Of a stretch of 64,000 nucleotides of DNA, positions 55,701 to 62,250 are shown one piece after another. The DNA is taken from positions 135,830,015-135,894,014 of the forward strand of contig OW386289.2 in assembly GCA_936432065.2 (NCBI GenBank), in the 5' to 3' direction. Position numbers and translations under genes: made by a program. This stretch comes from Rutpela maculata. Its lineage: Eukaryota > Arthropoda > Insecta > Coleoptera > Cerambycidae. The notes under the pieces were generated by a model that worked only from the letters and a program-made list of their open reading frames with translations, searched no databases and was not told the DNA's origin. Position 1 is the first letter of the stretch, and each line of letters starts with the position of its first letter.

Positions 55701-56455
55701 AAATTGAAAATAAAGGTCAGTAAACTCTAAAAAGTGACAAGAAAACGTCTGAAGGCAATTAATGCGAAAACATAATATTGAAGATGTACTTAATGAATTA
55801 TTTATTCGTGAAATATTCTCCTCAAATACCACTCGTGCTTTAAATTTTATCTAAAAATCTTTCTCAAGCTAAGTTGCCCCTAGTTAATATAACTCGTGCA
55901 AATTGGCAGTTTATTATCAAAGATTAAATCCCTCCCGCTAAAGCGGTCGAGATTTAATCAGATAATAAACTGCCAATTTGCACTCTTTATATTACCAGGC
56001 AACACGCTTTCGAAAAAATTTTCGATAAAATTTTAAGCACTAGTGATATTACATAAGAAAAATTCTTACCTAAGAAATGAATACCCTCTGGATGCTTTTT
56101 GGTAATATTTAGTAGGTCTTGTCCAATCTCATTTGCTTGGTACCACATATTCTCAAGACTAGACCATCCCCCAAATTTTTCGATATTATAAACAATTGTT
56201 CCGGGGTGTTTCTAGAAATATAAAATAGATAAATTTACACATCTTACGCCTAACATAATAATAACACGAGTAGGCATGCAATAACCAAATTGTGTATTTT
56301 ATAATTTTATTATATACCTCCTCTATTCGACTCTTAATTAATTCCATACTTTCATATCCTGTCAATATCCCGTGTAAAAGTACAACAGGCTTATAAGCTA
56401 ATACAATTGTTAAATATCTAATTATCACAAATAATGAGATTATTGACCACTTCAT
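37558..56455 (-). CDS. PPT2: Lysosomal thioesterase PPT2, five exons, 286 aa
   Basis: PPT2 is a lysosomal alpha/beta-hydrolase that releases fatty acyl groups from thioesters. Exons on the minus strand are 56455-56318, 56211-56070, 44538-44431, 44373-44100 and 37756-37558. All junctions are GT-AG and the 861 nt join without a break. Residues 1-20 form a hydrophobic signal peptide, followed by KPVVLLHGILTG, the oxyanion-side strand. S96 lies in GYSQG (nucleophile), D211/D212 in IGGPDDNVITPWQSS, and H267 in PGINHFMWH, which completes the triad. The VLIGGPDD-x-VITPWQSS block separates PPT2 from PPT1. Length is close to the roughly 300 residues of animal PPT2. Introns 2 (11.5 kb) and 4 (6.3 kb) carry large transposon nests, yet the coding exons are undamaged. 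Confidence 0.95.
38395..38829 (+). CDS. Tyrosine recombinase exon 1
   Basis: 145 codons starting at ATG 38395 with an acidic stretch (NDSESEEDVF), then the core-binding helices, up to LFTK at donor GTAATAG. Confidence 0.8.
38395..39606 (+). CDS. Tyrosine recombinase (Crypton-like), two exons, 385 aa
   Basis: The exons 38395-38829 and 38884-39606 join in frame across a 54-nt GT-AG intron. The product resembles phage-integrase-type tyrosine recombinases, which cut and rejoin DNA through a covalent tyrosine link; in animals they occur in Cryptons, DIRS elements and domesticated genes. Residues about 25-115 form the helical SAM-like core-binding part. The catalytic part shows R157 in GACRREEL, candidate Lys184/186, H259 and R262 in GHCLRR, H282 and W285 in RHGGW, and the nucleophile Y294 in AESYIDHS. 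All active-site positions are present with no stop or frameshift. The last 80 residues are Asn/Lys/Ser-rich. The gene is antisense to PPT2, inside its intron 4 and inside hAT-like ends. Confidence 0.85.
38884..39606 (+). CDS. Tyrosine recombinase exon 2
   Basis: Acceptor ATTTTAG. The exon is in phase 0 and starts VGLLFGIMGACRREEL. It carries the complete catalytic domain and ends at TAG 39604-39606; AATAAA-like signals follow at about 39655. Confidence 0.85.
   Translation, partial: VGLLFGIMGACRREELTKIQTSDVEDLNTALLVHIPDTKTKTERQFVIGGNFYHTCKKYMELRPPNLTSTTRFFLNYQRGKCRKQPIGINKFGSLSSVVAKFLKLPDPAAYTGHCLRRSSATILVDSGADITALKRHGGWRSTAVAESYIDHSLNNKIETATKIMNTVQNNAMQKNKENIDIAIAQSSSIDKNKSGPSISFNSNHEANLTQFDGTHLGKSLRFFSNCQNVSNVTINIHNK
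39708..39860. repeat. Palindromic element, variable-centre family
   Basis: The outer end GTAGAAAAAGTATAGTATGC pairs with GTTACATAATATACTAT. The arms continue through TTATAAACTTGTTAGTCA and end in a GC-rich centre CTCGCTCCGCTACGCGTCGG. The outer end nearly matches that at 53560. Confidence 0.7.
40806..40946. repeat. Palindromic element, variable-centre family
   Basis: GTATAGTACATAATTCGAG pairs with CTCATTACGTAATATACTAT, with inner TTACGCACTCATGGAAA against TTTTCCATTCGTGCGTAA. The centre is CGCACTCGCCGCTACGCGGC, sharing CGCTACGCG with the palindrome at 39708. Confidence 0.7.
40947..41320. mobile_element. PIF/Harbinger-like MITE, about 374 bp
   Basis: The inverted ends CCTATGATGATCAATATA and TATATTGATCGTCTATGGG are flanked by TTA on each side, a possible 3-bp duplication. 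Repeated TTGCGCAAT and ATTGCACAA words fill both ends. It abuts the preceding palindrome. Confidence 0.55.
41531..41653. mobile_element. Small MITE, 123 bp
   Basis: TAGGTCCATTCCTTTGCAC on the left and GTGCAAAGGAATAGACCTA on the right are inverted repeats with one mismatch. TA at the borders fits a mariner-type MITE. Confidence 0.65.
41654..42450. other. No supported gene inside the hAT-like element
   Basis: AT-rich sequence without a recognisable transposase. Small frames here lack family features. Confidence 0.4.
43200..43878. mobile_element. hAT-like element, 679 bp
   Basis: The ends CGGGGCCGGATTA and, inverted, CAGGGCCGGATTAAGG lie between GCTGTACA (43192-43199) and GCTGTACG (43879-43886), an 8-bp duplication with one mismatch. 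CTATAGCCTAGG and AGCCTAGAGG words near the ends are shared with the tandem hAT dimer at 57646-58423. No intact protein is present. It lies in PPT2 intron 4. Confidence 0.8.
44100..44373 (-). CDS. PPT2: PPT2 exon 4
   Basis: Acceptor TATTTCAG, donor GTGGAG. It encodes HFYFPGLALKTAFELFYSRV, NYWNDPYHGALYLNYS and the LVLIGG-type strand with the catalytic Asp (D211/D212), ending in WQS. Confidence 0.93.
44431..44538 (-). CDS. PPT2: PPT2 exon 3
   Basis: Starts by completing the Gly of the nucleophile elbow GYSQG, then gives ALLARTILQ, FISLSGPQAGQYG, and the donor GTAAGT. Confidence 0.93.
44863..45255 (+). repeat. 5' LTR, 393 bp
   Basis: Begins TGTAATGTG and ends at CACGCGACA. A TATAAAAG box lies at 45003-45010 and an AATAAA signal at 45165-45170, giving a U3-R-U5 layout. 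Confidence 0.88.
45259..45274 (+). other. Primer binding site
   Basis: TGGTGTCAGAAAGCGG starts three bases after the 5' LTR. It resembles the complement of a leucine tRNA 3' end (TGGTGTCAGAAGTGGG, from general knowledge of animal tRNA-Leu), so tRNA-Leu priming is inferred. Confidence 0.55.
45693..46214 (+). pseudogene. Gag-like N-terminal frame, coiled coil
   Basis: 173 codons beginning MPVTTRSMASDKQIQDLFEQ, then a long Lys/Glu/Gln/Arg-rich heptad-like stretch (repeated RRQEEKEEQ-type units), predicted by eye to form a coiled coil. This matches the N-terminal part of Gag in some insect Ty3/gypsy elements. The frame is lost near 46165, where the reading continues in another phase, and changes again at the eight-T run 46341-46348 before the downstream gag-protease frame. 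The breaks look like small indels in homopolymer-like sequence. Confidence 0.65.
46433..48442 (+). CDS. Reduced Gag-protease-integrase-end polyprotein, 669 aa
   Basis: The frame is open from just after the T run (about 46349); the first ATG is 46433. The first 150 residues are capsid-like (LRGQASELLQTIP, then LRYGDQHLAQVYQ). A CCHC zinc knuckle, CYNCGKVGHMKRDC, starts at C188. The aspartic protease has FTIDTGTTSSIV (D266) and later ILGLDIMELYG. After a linker, the integrase HHCC finger appears (H508, H515, C545, C548 in WCHKCKNC). The frame then jumps directly to a C-terminal integrase tail with GDLVWLYNP and a GPY/F block (GPYTVITRI, about residue 622). RT, RNase H and the DDE core, which normally lie between these parts, are missing without breaking the frame. 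Only Gag assembly and proteolysis could remain, if it is expressed. Confidence 0.8.
   Translation: MALVLALRGQASELLQTIPVDKQRDFKVLEAALDLRYGDQHLAQVYQAQLKSRTQKAGESLQEFEAAIERLAHLAYPSAPREFQEQLAVGAFLDGIRDEEVRRVLRLTRHQSSSEALVRALEVEAAYRDTPRSRVRAVTLEESQPEMNQNPMLTEMQKMFTKLLDKLDDLGKQEKQKNKGKPSGGIKCYNCGKVGHMKRDCRQQNSESRVNAVNLEEEQENSTRGVVLARECSAPREIKISQLRRIASRLLLHGYVNGRKCLFTIDTGTTSSIVRPGFISGIKITKRQNEEVIVRTATEDRATVHGEVDLGLQIGQLRFDHRVIVADITDDFILGLDIMELYGFIVDVGKRMLRIGNEQFILSKVNDQCEKTRLLTTQAVKTPALSRKPDKEDCKRYPQVERLSNMVEVNTVKVDLPESWSKKTLRQEQLRDVEIGPMLRAKEEGTRPAWKDVSNKEVGLKALWSQWDSLTVVDGLLRRAWESPDGKQVAMRLVIPRCRVPEVLQEAHNETSSRHFGINKTLSRAREQFYWVNSRQDVEAWCHKCKNCAARGEPFSMSNYRNGSREQPKNDREQMNRTSNRLKARYDQNASTGGFKVGDLVWLYNPQRKEWRPPKFQPPWDGPYTVITRINDVVYRIQRNKKSKMKIVHLDRLAKYVKEAELPDRDVQA
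48441..48452 (+). other. Polypurine tract
   Basis: AAGGAGGGGGCG lies immediately before the 3' LTR start TGTAATG, the site where plus-strand DNA synthesis is primed in LTR elements. Confidence 0.75.
48453..49727 (+). repeat. 3' LTR, interrupted by a hAT-like element
   Basis: 48453-48659 and 49542-49727 together reproduce the 393-bp 5' LTR almost exactly. The terminal bases are CACGTCACA against CACGCGACA in the 5' copy. The interruption is the 874-bp element at 48660-49533. Confidence 0.88.
48660..49533. mobile_element. hAT-like element, 874 bp, nested in the 3' LTR
   Basis: The ends TAGAGTTGGG and, inverted, TAGAGGTGGG are flanked by a perfect 8-bp duplication GAGGTTAA (48652-48659 and 49534-49541). 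Both subterminal zones (48670-48900 and 49340-49520) are crowded with variants of GATTCGTACC and GATACGAAT in both orientations. The centre, with a GATAGATAGATAG run, is unrelated AT-rich sequence. No transposase is encoded, so it moved with enzyme from another element. Confidence 0.9.
50098..51129. other. No supported gene; possible transposase relic
   Basis: On the minus strand about 50300-50400 encodes an acidic stretch (FEDDAEENDWENSSGSQ-like) reminiscent of piggyBac transposase N-termini, but no catalytic block follows. The rest is featureless. Confidence 0.35.
51130..51555. mobile_element. Foldback element, about 425 bp
   Basis: TGCCTGCCAAGCACACTGGA (about 51160) recurs inverted as TCCAGTGTGCTTGGCAGGCA (about 51500). 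The arms extend outwards to TATACTACT/AGTAGTATA and inwards to the GTGACATTTTCGAGAATAG block. Arms are about 100 bp. It lies in PPT2 intron 2. Confidence 0.7.
51556..53559. other. Intronic, no supported gene
   Basis: AT-rich PPT2 intron 2 sequence. A TAGATAGATAAGAGATAAG run at about 52136-52155 with ATTTTATTTAGAATTATATA after it resembles the 3' tail of a minus-strand LINE, but no coding part remains. Confidence 0.4.
53560..53706. repeat. Palindromic element, variable-centre family
   Basis: The outer GGTAGAAAAAATAGTGTATG pairs with GTTGCATAATATTCTA. The arms run through ATTTAATGGCTATTAAGACA against TGTCTTAATAGCCATCATTA. The centre holds ACTCGCAG and ATGCTCGTG. The outer end is nearly identical to that at 39708. 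Confidence 0.7.
53738..54000 (+). repeat. Family A repeat, third locus
   Basis: ATTGCATTTGATCGGCACAT, CATTGTGTTAGTGAACGAAT and AGTAAGTTAGTGTTAGCTAG occur in the same order as at 25383-25690. It is followed directly by the truncated CTTCCACATCCAG repeat. Confidence 0.7.
54017..54504 (+). repeat. CTTCCACATCCAG family, copy 3, 5' truncated
   Basis: Matches the right two thirds of the copies at 1708 and 26871, including CCCCCCTTCGACGGAACAAG and the terminal ACTTCCACTGGATGTGGAAG. The left inverted repeat is missing. Confidence 0.7.
54505..55883. other. Intronic, no supported gene
   Basis: PPT2 intron 2. A short motif, TAGATGGCGCTCTCTGTCAA, lies at about 55363, but nothing assignable is present. 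Confidence 0.4.
55884..55995. repeat. Palindromic element, variable-centre family
   Basis: TAATATAACTCGTGCAAATT pairs with AATTTGCACTCTTTATATTA, and GGCAGTTTATTATC with GATAATAAACTGCC. The GC-rich centre is CCCTCCCGCTAAAGCGGTCG. It lies about 75 bp from PPT2 exon 2. Confidence 0.75.
56070..56211 (-). CDS. PPT2: PPT2 exon 2
   Basis: Acceptor TATTTCTAG, donor GTAAGA. It encodes KHPGTIVYNIEKFGGWSSL and NMWYQANEIGQDL, ending in the first base of the nucleophile-elbow Gly codon. Confidence 0.92.
56318..56455 (-). CDS. PPT2: PPT2 exon 1 with signal peptide
   Basis: ATG at 56453-56455. Forty-six codons give a hydrophobic leader of about 20 residues (MKWSIISLFVIIRYLTIVLA) and then YKPVVLLHGILTGYESMELI, ending at donor GTATAT. 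The leader fits entry to the secretory pathway and the lysosome. Confidence 0.92.
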
Positions 56456-57053
56456 ATTACTTAAGCAAATTATTTATTATTATTAGGTAGTATTTTGAAA
56501 TATCTAGTTGAAGCAGTTCAGAGAGCACTAGGATTCACAACAGGCAGTGATTTAATGATTACTGCGCACTTTTAGTGTTAATTTAACGATAATGATAAGA
56601 GAAAAACACCAACATTATTATTACTTTTCTTTTTGCAGTGACAGTGTGAGGTTATTTAATTGACAAAGAAATTTCAAAACACGGACAAAGAAAATGATTG
56701 CTAAGGCGCCATCTAGTATCTAGTTCAAAAAGATAAGCAGTAATAAAATAGTTTCCAAATCGCTTTTGGTGGTGCCACCTAGATATGTAGATGTTATGTA
56801 CTTCAGTGTGTCAGTGTGAGCGAGTATGAAAATACAGATAATTTTACATATCTTTTGCTGGTTCTGCTCAGGTAATTATGTTAATCATCTATGACCTAGA
56901 TGTCACGCTGTGTGGAAAATTCTCAAATTTTCTTCTAATAATTAATAATGTCTAGTTGTTTTAAAGATTTCTCAACTGAAAGTTGTTTTAAATAAAGTTT
57001 TTTTTTTAGGTATACATATTCTTGTTCCATGCTTTCTTCTTCTTATTTACATC
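56456..57053 (-). promoter_or_regulatory. PPT2 upstream region
   Basis: The 600 bp upstream of the PPT2 start should contain its promoter. No TATA box or other named element can be assigned with confidence; a run of T residues lies at about 57000-57008. Confidence 0.35.
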
Positions 57054-57200
57054 TTACCAGCCGTTTTGTGATTCATGAAAATTATTCCAGTTGGCCTCCG
57101 CTTGCTGTATAGCACGTCTGATGGCAGCATCACGCCATATGTCGCGGTTGTTTGTTAGGCGCATAGCCTCATTAAAGCTCTTTCCCATCAGCTCTGTGGT
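57054..57200 (-). pseudogene. RTE-like LINE C-terminal fragment
   Basis: The minus-strand frame contains RGHPPKRVDVTTELMGKSFN, then RDIWRDAAIRRA. The pattern G-x-PPKR-W-x-D...GKS...A...R-x-x-W-R is the end of many endonuclease-RT LINE proteins (the Trp is lost here). It pairs with the RT remnant at 58630-58760 on the same strand; the hAT dimer lies between them. Confidence 0.5.
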
Positions 57201-57645
57201 CACATCAACACGTTTTGGAGGGTGGCCCCTTTCTTCATTTGCCATGTGGTTTTCCCTGAACTGACAACCGTTATATATTATAGTCCTCTCTCCGGTTGTT
57301 GTGGCCAAGAAATGAGAGAATTCGAGATAATACGATGCTGGAGAGCCGGTTTTGGGACGTATTTCTTCGAGAATCGAGGTATTATAGTGCGATGGGCTGT
57401 CCAGGGAATTCGTAGCAAATCTCTGCAAACCCACATCTCGAAAGCTTTCCCCAACGGCCCATGTCTCAGAGCTCAGAGGCGTAAACCGATGGGAGAGAAC
57501 TAGGGCATTTGCAATTCTGGTATTTGTTCATCGCGTAAATATTCCTGTAACGCCAAATTTTGATTAACTGGTAAGTTGCCGATCTTGTCATCTATATACT
57601 TCGCCGAATCTCATATTCGCATCGCCAGTATTATCCTCAAGAGCT

Positions 57646-58423
57646 CAGGGCAGGATTAAGGATTAGCGCGCCCCCGGGCTAATCATGCATTTGCGCCCTC
57701 ATAGTCATAATGGAAAAAAAATTATCTGAGAAAACATTTTTCAAATTCAAAATTGACGAGCGGGAGAAATATGAAAAAAAGTTTTTTGTCCCGGTTTCAA
57801 AACTGATAAGCAGGGAGAAGAAAATAAAAAAAAAATTTTTTTCTCGAAAACCAAAATTGATTAGCGGGGGGAGACAAAATATATTTTTTTAAAAAGCAGA
57901 GAGCGCAAAGAGCTCGCGACGCCCCACATGCTCTAGTGCACGCCCTTTTACGCATTGTCGCCCCTAGGCTATAGCCTAGTTAGCCTTATACTTAATCCGC
58001 CTCCGGCAGGGTCGGATTAAGGATTGCCCCCCCCCTAATCTAATCATGCATTTGCGCCTGCGCCCTCTTATTCATAACGGAAAAAAATTATCTGAAAAAA
58101 ATTTTTTTGTCTAAATTCAAAATTGACGAGCAGGAGAAATATGAAAAAAATTTTTTGTCCCGGTTTTAAAATTGATGAGCGGAGCGGAGAAATAGAAAAA
58201 AAAATTTAAACCAAAATTGATACGTAGGGAGAAGAAAATAAAAATAAAATTTTTTTTCTCGAAAACGAAAATTGATTAGCGGGGGGGAGACAAAATATAT
58301 TTTTTTAATGAGCAGGGGGCGCAAAGAGCTCACGACGGCCCTCATGCCCTAGCGTGCCCCTTTATGCATTATCGCCCTTAGGCTAGCTATAGCCTAGTTA
58401 GCCTTATGAATAGTCCGCCCCTG
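57646..58423. mobile_element. Tandem dimer of a hAT-like MITE
   Basis: Two related units, 57646-58005 and 58006-58423, are joined head to tail. Both start CAGGG-x-CGGATTAAGGATT-like and both end with TATAGCCTAGTTAGCCTTAT and a CCGCC-type word. The outer flanks CAAGAGCT (57638-57645) and CAAGGGCT (58424-58431) form an 8-bp duplication with one mismatch, so the pair behaves as a single insertion. Internal words (AAAATTGATTAGCGGGGG) recur in both units. Related to the element at 43200-43878. Confidence 0.75.
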
Positions 58424-58629
58424 CAAGGGCTCCAAGGTATACTATCTTGTTCACGCCCTCACAATCATCTAACTTAAGTGTGTGTGGGTGGTTCTACATA
58501 ATTTTTGTTGTGTTGTAATTTACACCATAATGAGAGCTTATTTGGCTGAGACCTGATCAGCCGGTGTATGAGCTCATCTTCGCTTGCTGCAACTAAGGTG
58601 TGGTATCACCTGTAAACCTTAAGTTAGAA

Positions 58630-58760
58630 ATCTATATAGCTACTCCACCGTGCCGTGCCAGTCCCTCAACACATCGCAGCACGTGTTCATCATAAATGTT
58701 AAAAAGGATTGTTGACAAAACAGCCCTCTCTGACCCATTTGCCAAATTTACTTTTATCGG
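58630..58760 (-). pseudogene. LINE reverse transcriptase fragment
   Basis: The minus-strand translation reads ERAVLSTILFNIYDEHVLRC. This matches the RT block usually written G-x-RQGC-[VL]-LSP-x-LFN-[LI]-Y-x-E in RTE-like elements, with the Pro changed. It is a short decayed piece. Confidence 0.55.
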
Positions 58761-59670
58761 AGTTAGTCTAGTTTCACCAAAGCGGGGTTTTCTTCATACA
58801 ATTGGCGGATAATAAATACAAGATGTTTGGGTGTCCTCATCAGTACACAATACAGTTCACAATTGTCTACATTGTCAATATCCTATACGGTAGTACTACG
58901 AAACGAAGGTACATAGGCACGTAATACTCTTTTGCCTTCTCGATAAGTTATCGCAAATTCAGTATTTACTCTCTGCACTCTATGCTTTGATGATCTAAAT
59001 TTTTTTAAATCCTTTTTTTTTATCCAATATGGATTCAATATATTTTTTGATGTGACAGAATAAAATTTTTTTAAGTGAATTATCGAGAAAAATCAAGTTT
59101 TTAATAATTATTATTAACGGATATCTGATCATACAACCAATGGTAAGCAAGGTGATATTATCCAAGAAGTAGATACCAATATAGAGAAAGTAGATAATTT
59201 CATATTAAATAAAAAAGTGTGAATGACTGAATTTGAATAAATGATTTAAATATTTTTATTTTTTGCTTTAAAATGCTAATAATCCTATCATGTAATTCAA
59301 TTCTTCGTCGGTATTAGCTAGAAGTGTAGTTGCTTTGATTGTTTCTCAAATAATGAGTGTTTTAAAGTATTTACCTAACTAGTATATTGGTATATTAGCG
59401 TGCCCAGATTATGGCAACAATATACAGAAAGAAGGTAGTTTTATAACGAATAATAAAGTGTGTAAGTTATGGTTTGCTTAATACCTAAATAATATTCTCT
59501 AATCATGACGAAAGCAAATAAATAAAAATAATAATTAATTGTAAAAATTAAATGTCGTTATTTGTCTCATACCAATCCTCACTGGATGATGAAAATTAGC
59601 ACTCAAAAATCACAGAAACTGAGTATATGACAGGTAGTCCAGTAGAATTAGTAAAAAAAAGACTGAAATT
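58761..59670. other. No supported gene
   Basis: AT-rich sequence with no credible frame or RNA. Confidence 0.4.
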
Positions 59671-61542
59671 TTTGTAATTCGTTCAGGATGCCACGTGGAC
59701 TAAACGATAGTTTTATTGATCACGAACATGACCCTGAATTTGATCCACTTTTTGACCGGCGGAACATTGTTTATTTAACGATTTATTGTTGAAAAATTCA
59801 AAAAAATCGACTTTTTTAAAGATAACTCTAAGACCTTTGATGATAGGTTTTTAAATTTGTAGATACTGTTAGAACTTTGAAAAACGGTTAATTTGAGAGA
59901 TGTTTCGTTTGAAACGCTTGAAAATTTGTTTAAATGATTGCAAAAAACCGCGAAAATTTTAGCAATTTTCAAATATTTTTCATTCTTTAACAAAAGCACT
60001 TTAGTGCTTGAAACTTTGAAAAAATATGTCTTTTAATACCCCAAAGTTATCCCTAAAATTTCATCAAAAAAATTTAATTAGTTTAAGAGATATTCAATTT
60101 GTTTATTAAAAACATAAATAATGTAAAATGCAAATTCACCCAGTTCCCGTTGTCGTAGAGGGTTGATCTGGACATCCTTTTTTTTGTTGAGACTTAAACT
60201 TTATGTTTTCATTAATGGCAAATTAAATTTGCATTATTTTACTTCAAAATGGCGTTTGAAAAAGTGTCACATTTTGAGGTTAGGTTTTTTGCTAATAACT
60301 TTTAAGCAAATGAAGATTTTGCAATATCGTTCTCATATATTTGTTGCTGGGGTCTTTTCACACATTTTCAAAAAAAAAAAGACTAGCCTTATTAGAAGCC
60401 GAGATGATTTTTTTTTAATAAATTCGTACAAAATTTTTTAACAAAAAATATTTTTTTATAACAAATTATCGTTTAATTAGGAAGAAATCGACATGACAGA
60501 TATTATTATTTCATCATGCTACCCCAAATTTAAAAAAAAAAGTCAAAATCGGAGAAACGGTAAATTTTTGGTTGACGGATTTGAACTCGTCTCGATCATT
60601 TTATGAACGTGTTACAGATATGACTCATGCTTCTCACTCCTGTTCTGACACTGATTTAAAATTAATTATTGTTATCGTTGCAAATTGAATTTTTTCCCCC
60701 AAACTCAGCTCTATTACAAAGATAGACTATTAAACTAGTTGTTCGCCAAGTTTCAGCTGTTAATGTTTATTAATATACAAATTACGAATTTATTAAAAAA
60801 AAAAAATCATCTCGGCTTCTAGTAAGGCTAGTCATTTTTTTTTGAAAATGTCTGAAAAAACCATCAACAGAGATATCAGAACGATATTGCAAAATCTTCA
60901 TTTGTTTAAAAGTTATTAGCAAAAAACCTAACCTCAAAATGTGACACTCTTTCAAACGCCATTTTGAAGTTGAAAGTAATGCAAATTTGATTTACCATTA
61001 ATGAAAACATAAAGTTTAAGTCTCAACAAAAAAAATGATGTCCAGATCAACCCTCTACGACAACGGGAACTGGGTGAATTTGCATTTTACATTATTCATG
61101 TTTTTAATAAACAAATTGAATATATCTTAAACTAATTAAAATTTTTTTATGAAATTTTAGAGGTAACTTTAGGGTGATAAAAGACATATTTTGTCAAAGT
61201 TTCAAGCACTAAAGTGCTTTTGTTAAAGAATGAAAAATATTTGCAAATTGCTAAAATTTTCGCGGTTTTTTGCAATTATTTAAACAAATTCTCAAGCGTT
61301 TTAAACGAAACATCTCTCAAATTAACCGTTTTTCAAAGTTCTAACAGTATTTACAAATTGAAAAACCTATCGTCAAAGGTCTTTGAGTTATCTTTAAAAA
61401 AGTCGATTTTTTGGAATTTTTCAACAATAAATCGTTAAATAAACAATGTTCCGGCGGTCAAAAAGTGGACCAAATTCAGTGTCATGTTCGTAATCAATAA
61501 AACTATCGTTTAATCCACGTGGCATCCTGAAACGAATTACAA
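59671..61542. repeat. Large foldback, arms about 0.77 kb, spacer about 0.34 kb
   Basis: The left arm, from TTGTAATTCGTTCAGGATGC to about 60436, is repeated inverted from about 60780 to GCATCCTGAAACGAATTACA at 61542. Landmarks include CCACGTGG near both outer ends, TCGCGG/CCGCGA, and CATCTCGGCTTCTAG against TAGAAGCCGAGATG at the inner ends. Because of the symmetry each arm carries the same 74-codon frame on opposite strands (59775-59999 minus and 61214-61438 plus). Its composition is unlike a real protein. The spacer is unique AT-rich sequence. Confidence 0.85.
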
Positions 61543-61856
61543 TATGCATATTTGCTACTTCCACTAGCCTAAGGGACTATCGATAATAATTATTTATTGA
61601 TGGAAATTTGACAATGCAGTAGAAAACAATAAGAAAATATCAGGATATGTTATCTCAAAATGATATCTCGGTAATAAAAGCTCTTTGTTCTAATGTCAAT
61701 TTCAGGCGGTACATATCCATCCGAGAAAGTGGAATCGTACATTGTCGTGTTGCAGGCAAAAGTTTTGACTGTAGTCAAGATATTATGTGTTTTCATAGGC
61801 TACCAGTTGTGTATGTATTCCGTGACATTTTTCTCTCCTTTGTCGGTGGTGAGGGT

Positions 61857-62035
61857 CAAGGGCGGTCCTAGATTGTTATTCTGGGGGGGGGGCTAATTTT
61901 TAATAAGTTTGTTTTTTGTTTGCTCGTTTTTCTTGTATAAAGTTAATACAGTTAGAAAAAGCTTAATATTTTCTACCTTTTATATCCTTTCGGGGGTAAT
62001 TAATCCATTATCCCCCCACCATAGGACCGCGCTTG
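61857..62035. mobile_element. hAT-like MITE, 179 bp, perfect 8-bp TSD
   Basis: CAAGGGCGGTCCTA and, inverted, CAAGCGCGGTCCTA form the ends. GTGAGGGT flanks both sides (61849-61856 and 62036-62043). The interior is G-run, AT-rich and C-run sequence without coding. It directly precedes, and may interrupt, a Tc1-like relic. Confidence 0.85.
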
Positions 62036-62059
62036 GTGAGGGTGCTTAAATTATCCAAG

Positions 62060-62250
62060 TGGTGTTGGGCACGTCCTGACTTACAAGCCTGAACTTCGAA
62101 TGTGGTGATGTTTCCATGGCTAGCTCGATCACCCGATTTGTTTTCGATTGAACATGTCTGAGGTATGAGTAGTAGAACATTTACCTCATTCCGAAGAATC
62201 TGAACGATCTTCGATTTCGTTTCCAAAATCTCTTGAGCTTTGGGGTAAAG
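62060..62250 (+). pseudogene. Tc1-like transposase C-terminal relic
   Basis: The plus-strand translation contains ARPDLQA, a stop, then TSNVVMFPWLARSPDLFSIEHV. This is the DNARPH ... FPWPARSPDL-[NS]-PIEHVWD region around the last catalytic acid of Tc1-like transposases. A stop follows EHV. The frame on the other strand is a shadow of this relic. Confidence 0.6.

Noticed and set aside
59775..61438. Two near-identical 74-codon frames as a possible conserved gene pair
   Set aside because: They are mirror images produced by the foldback arms, and their Phe/Lys/Asn/Ser-rich composition does not resemble a protein family.
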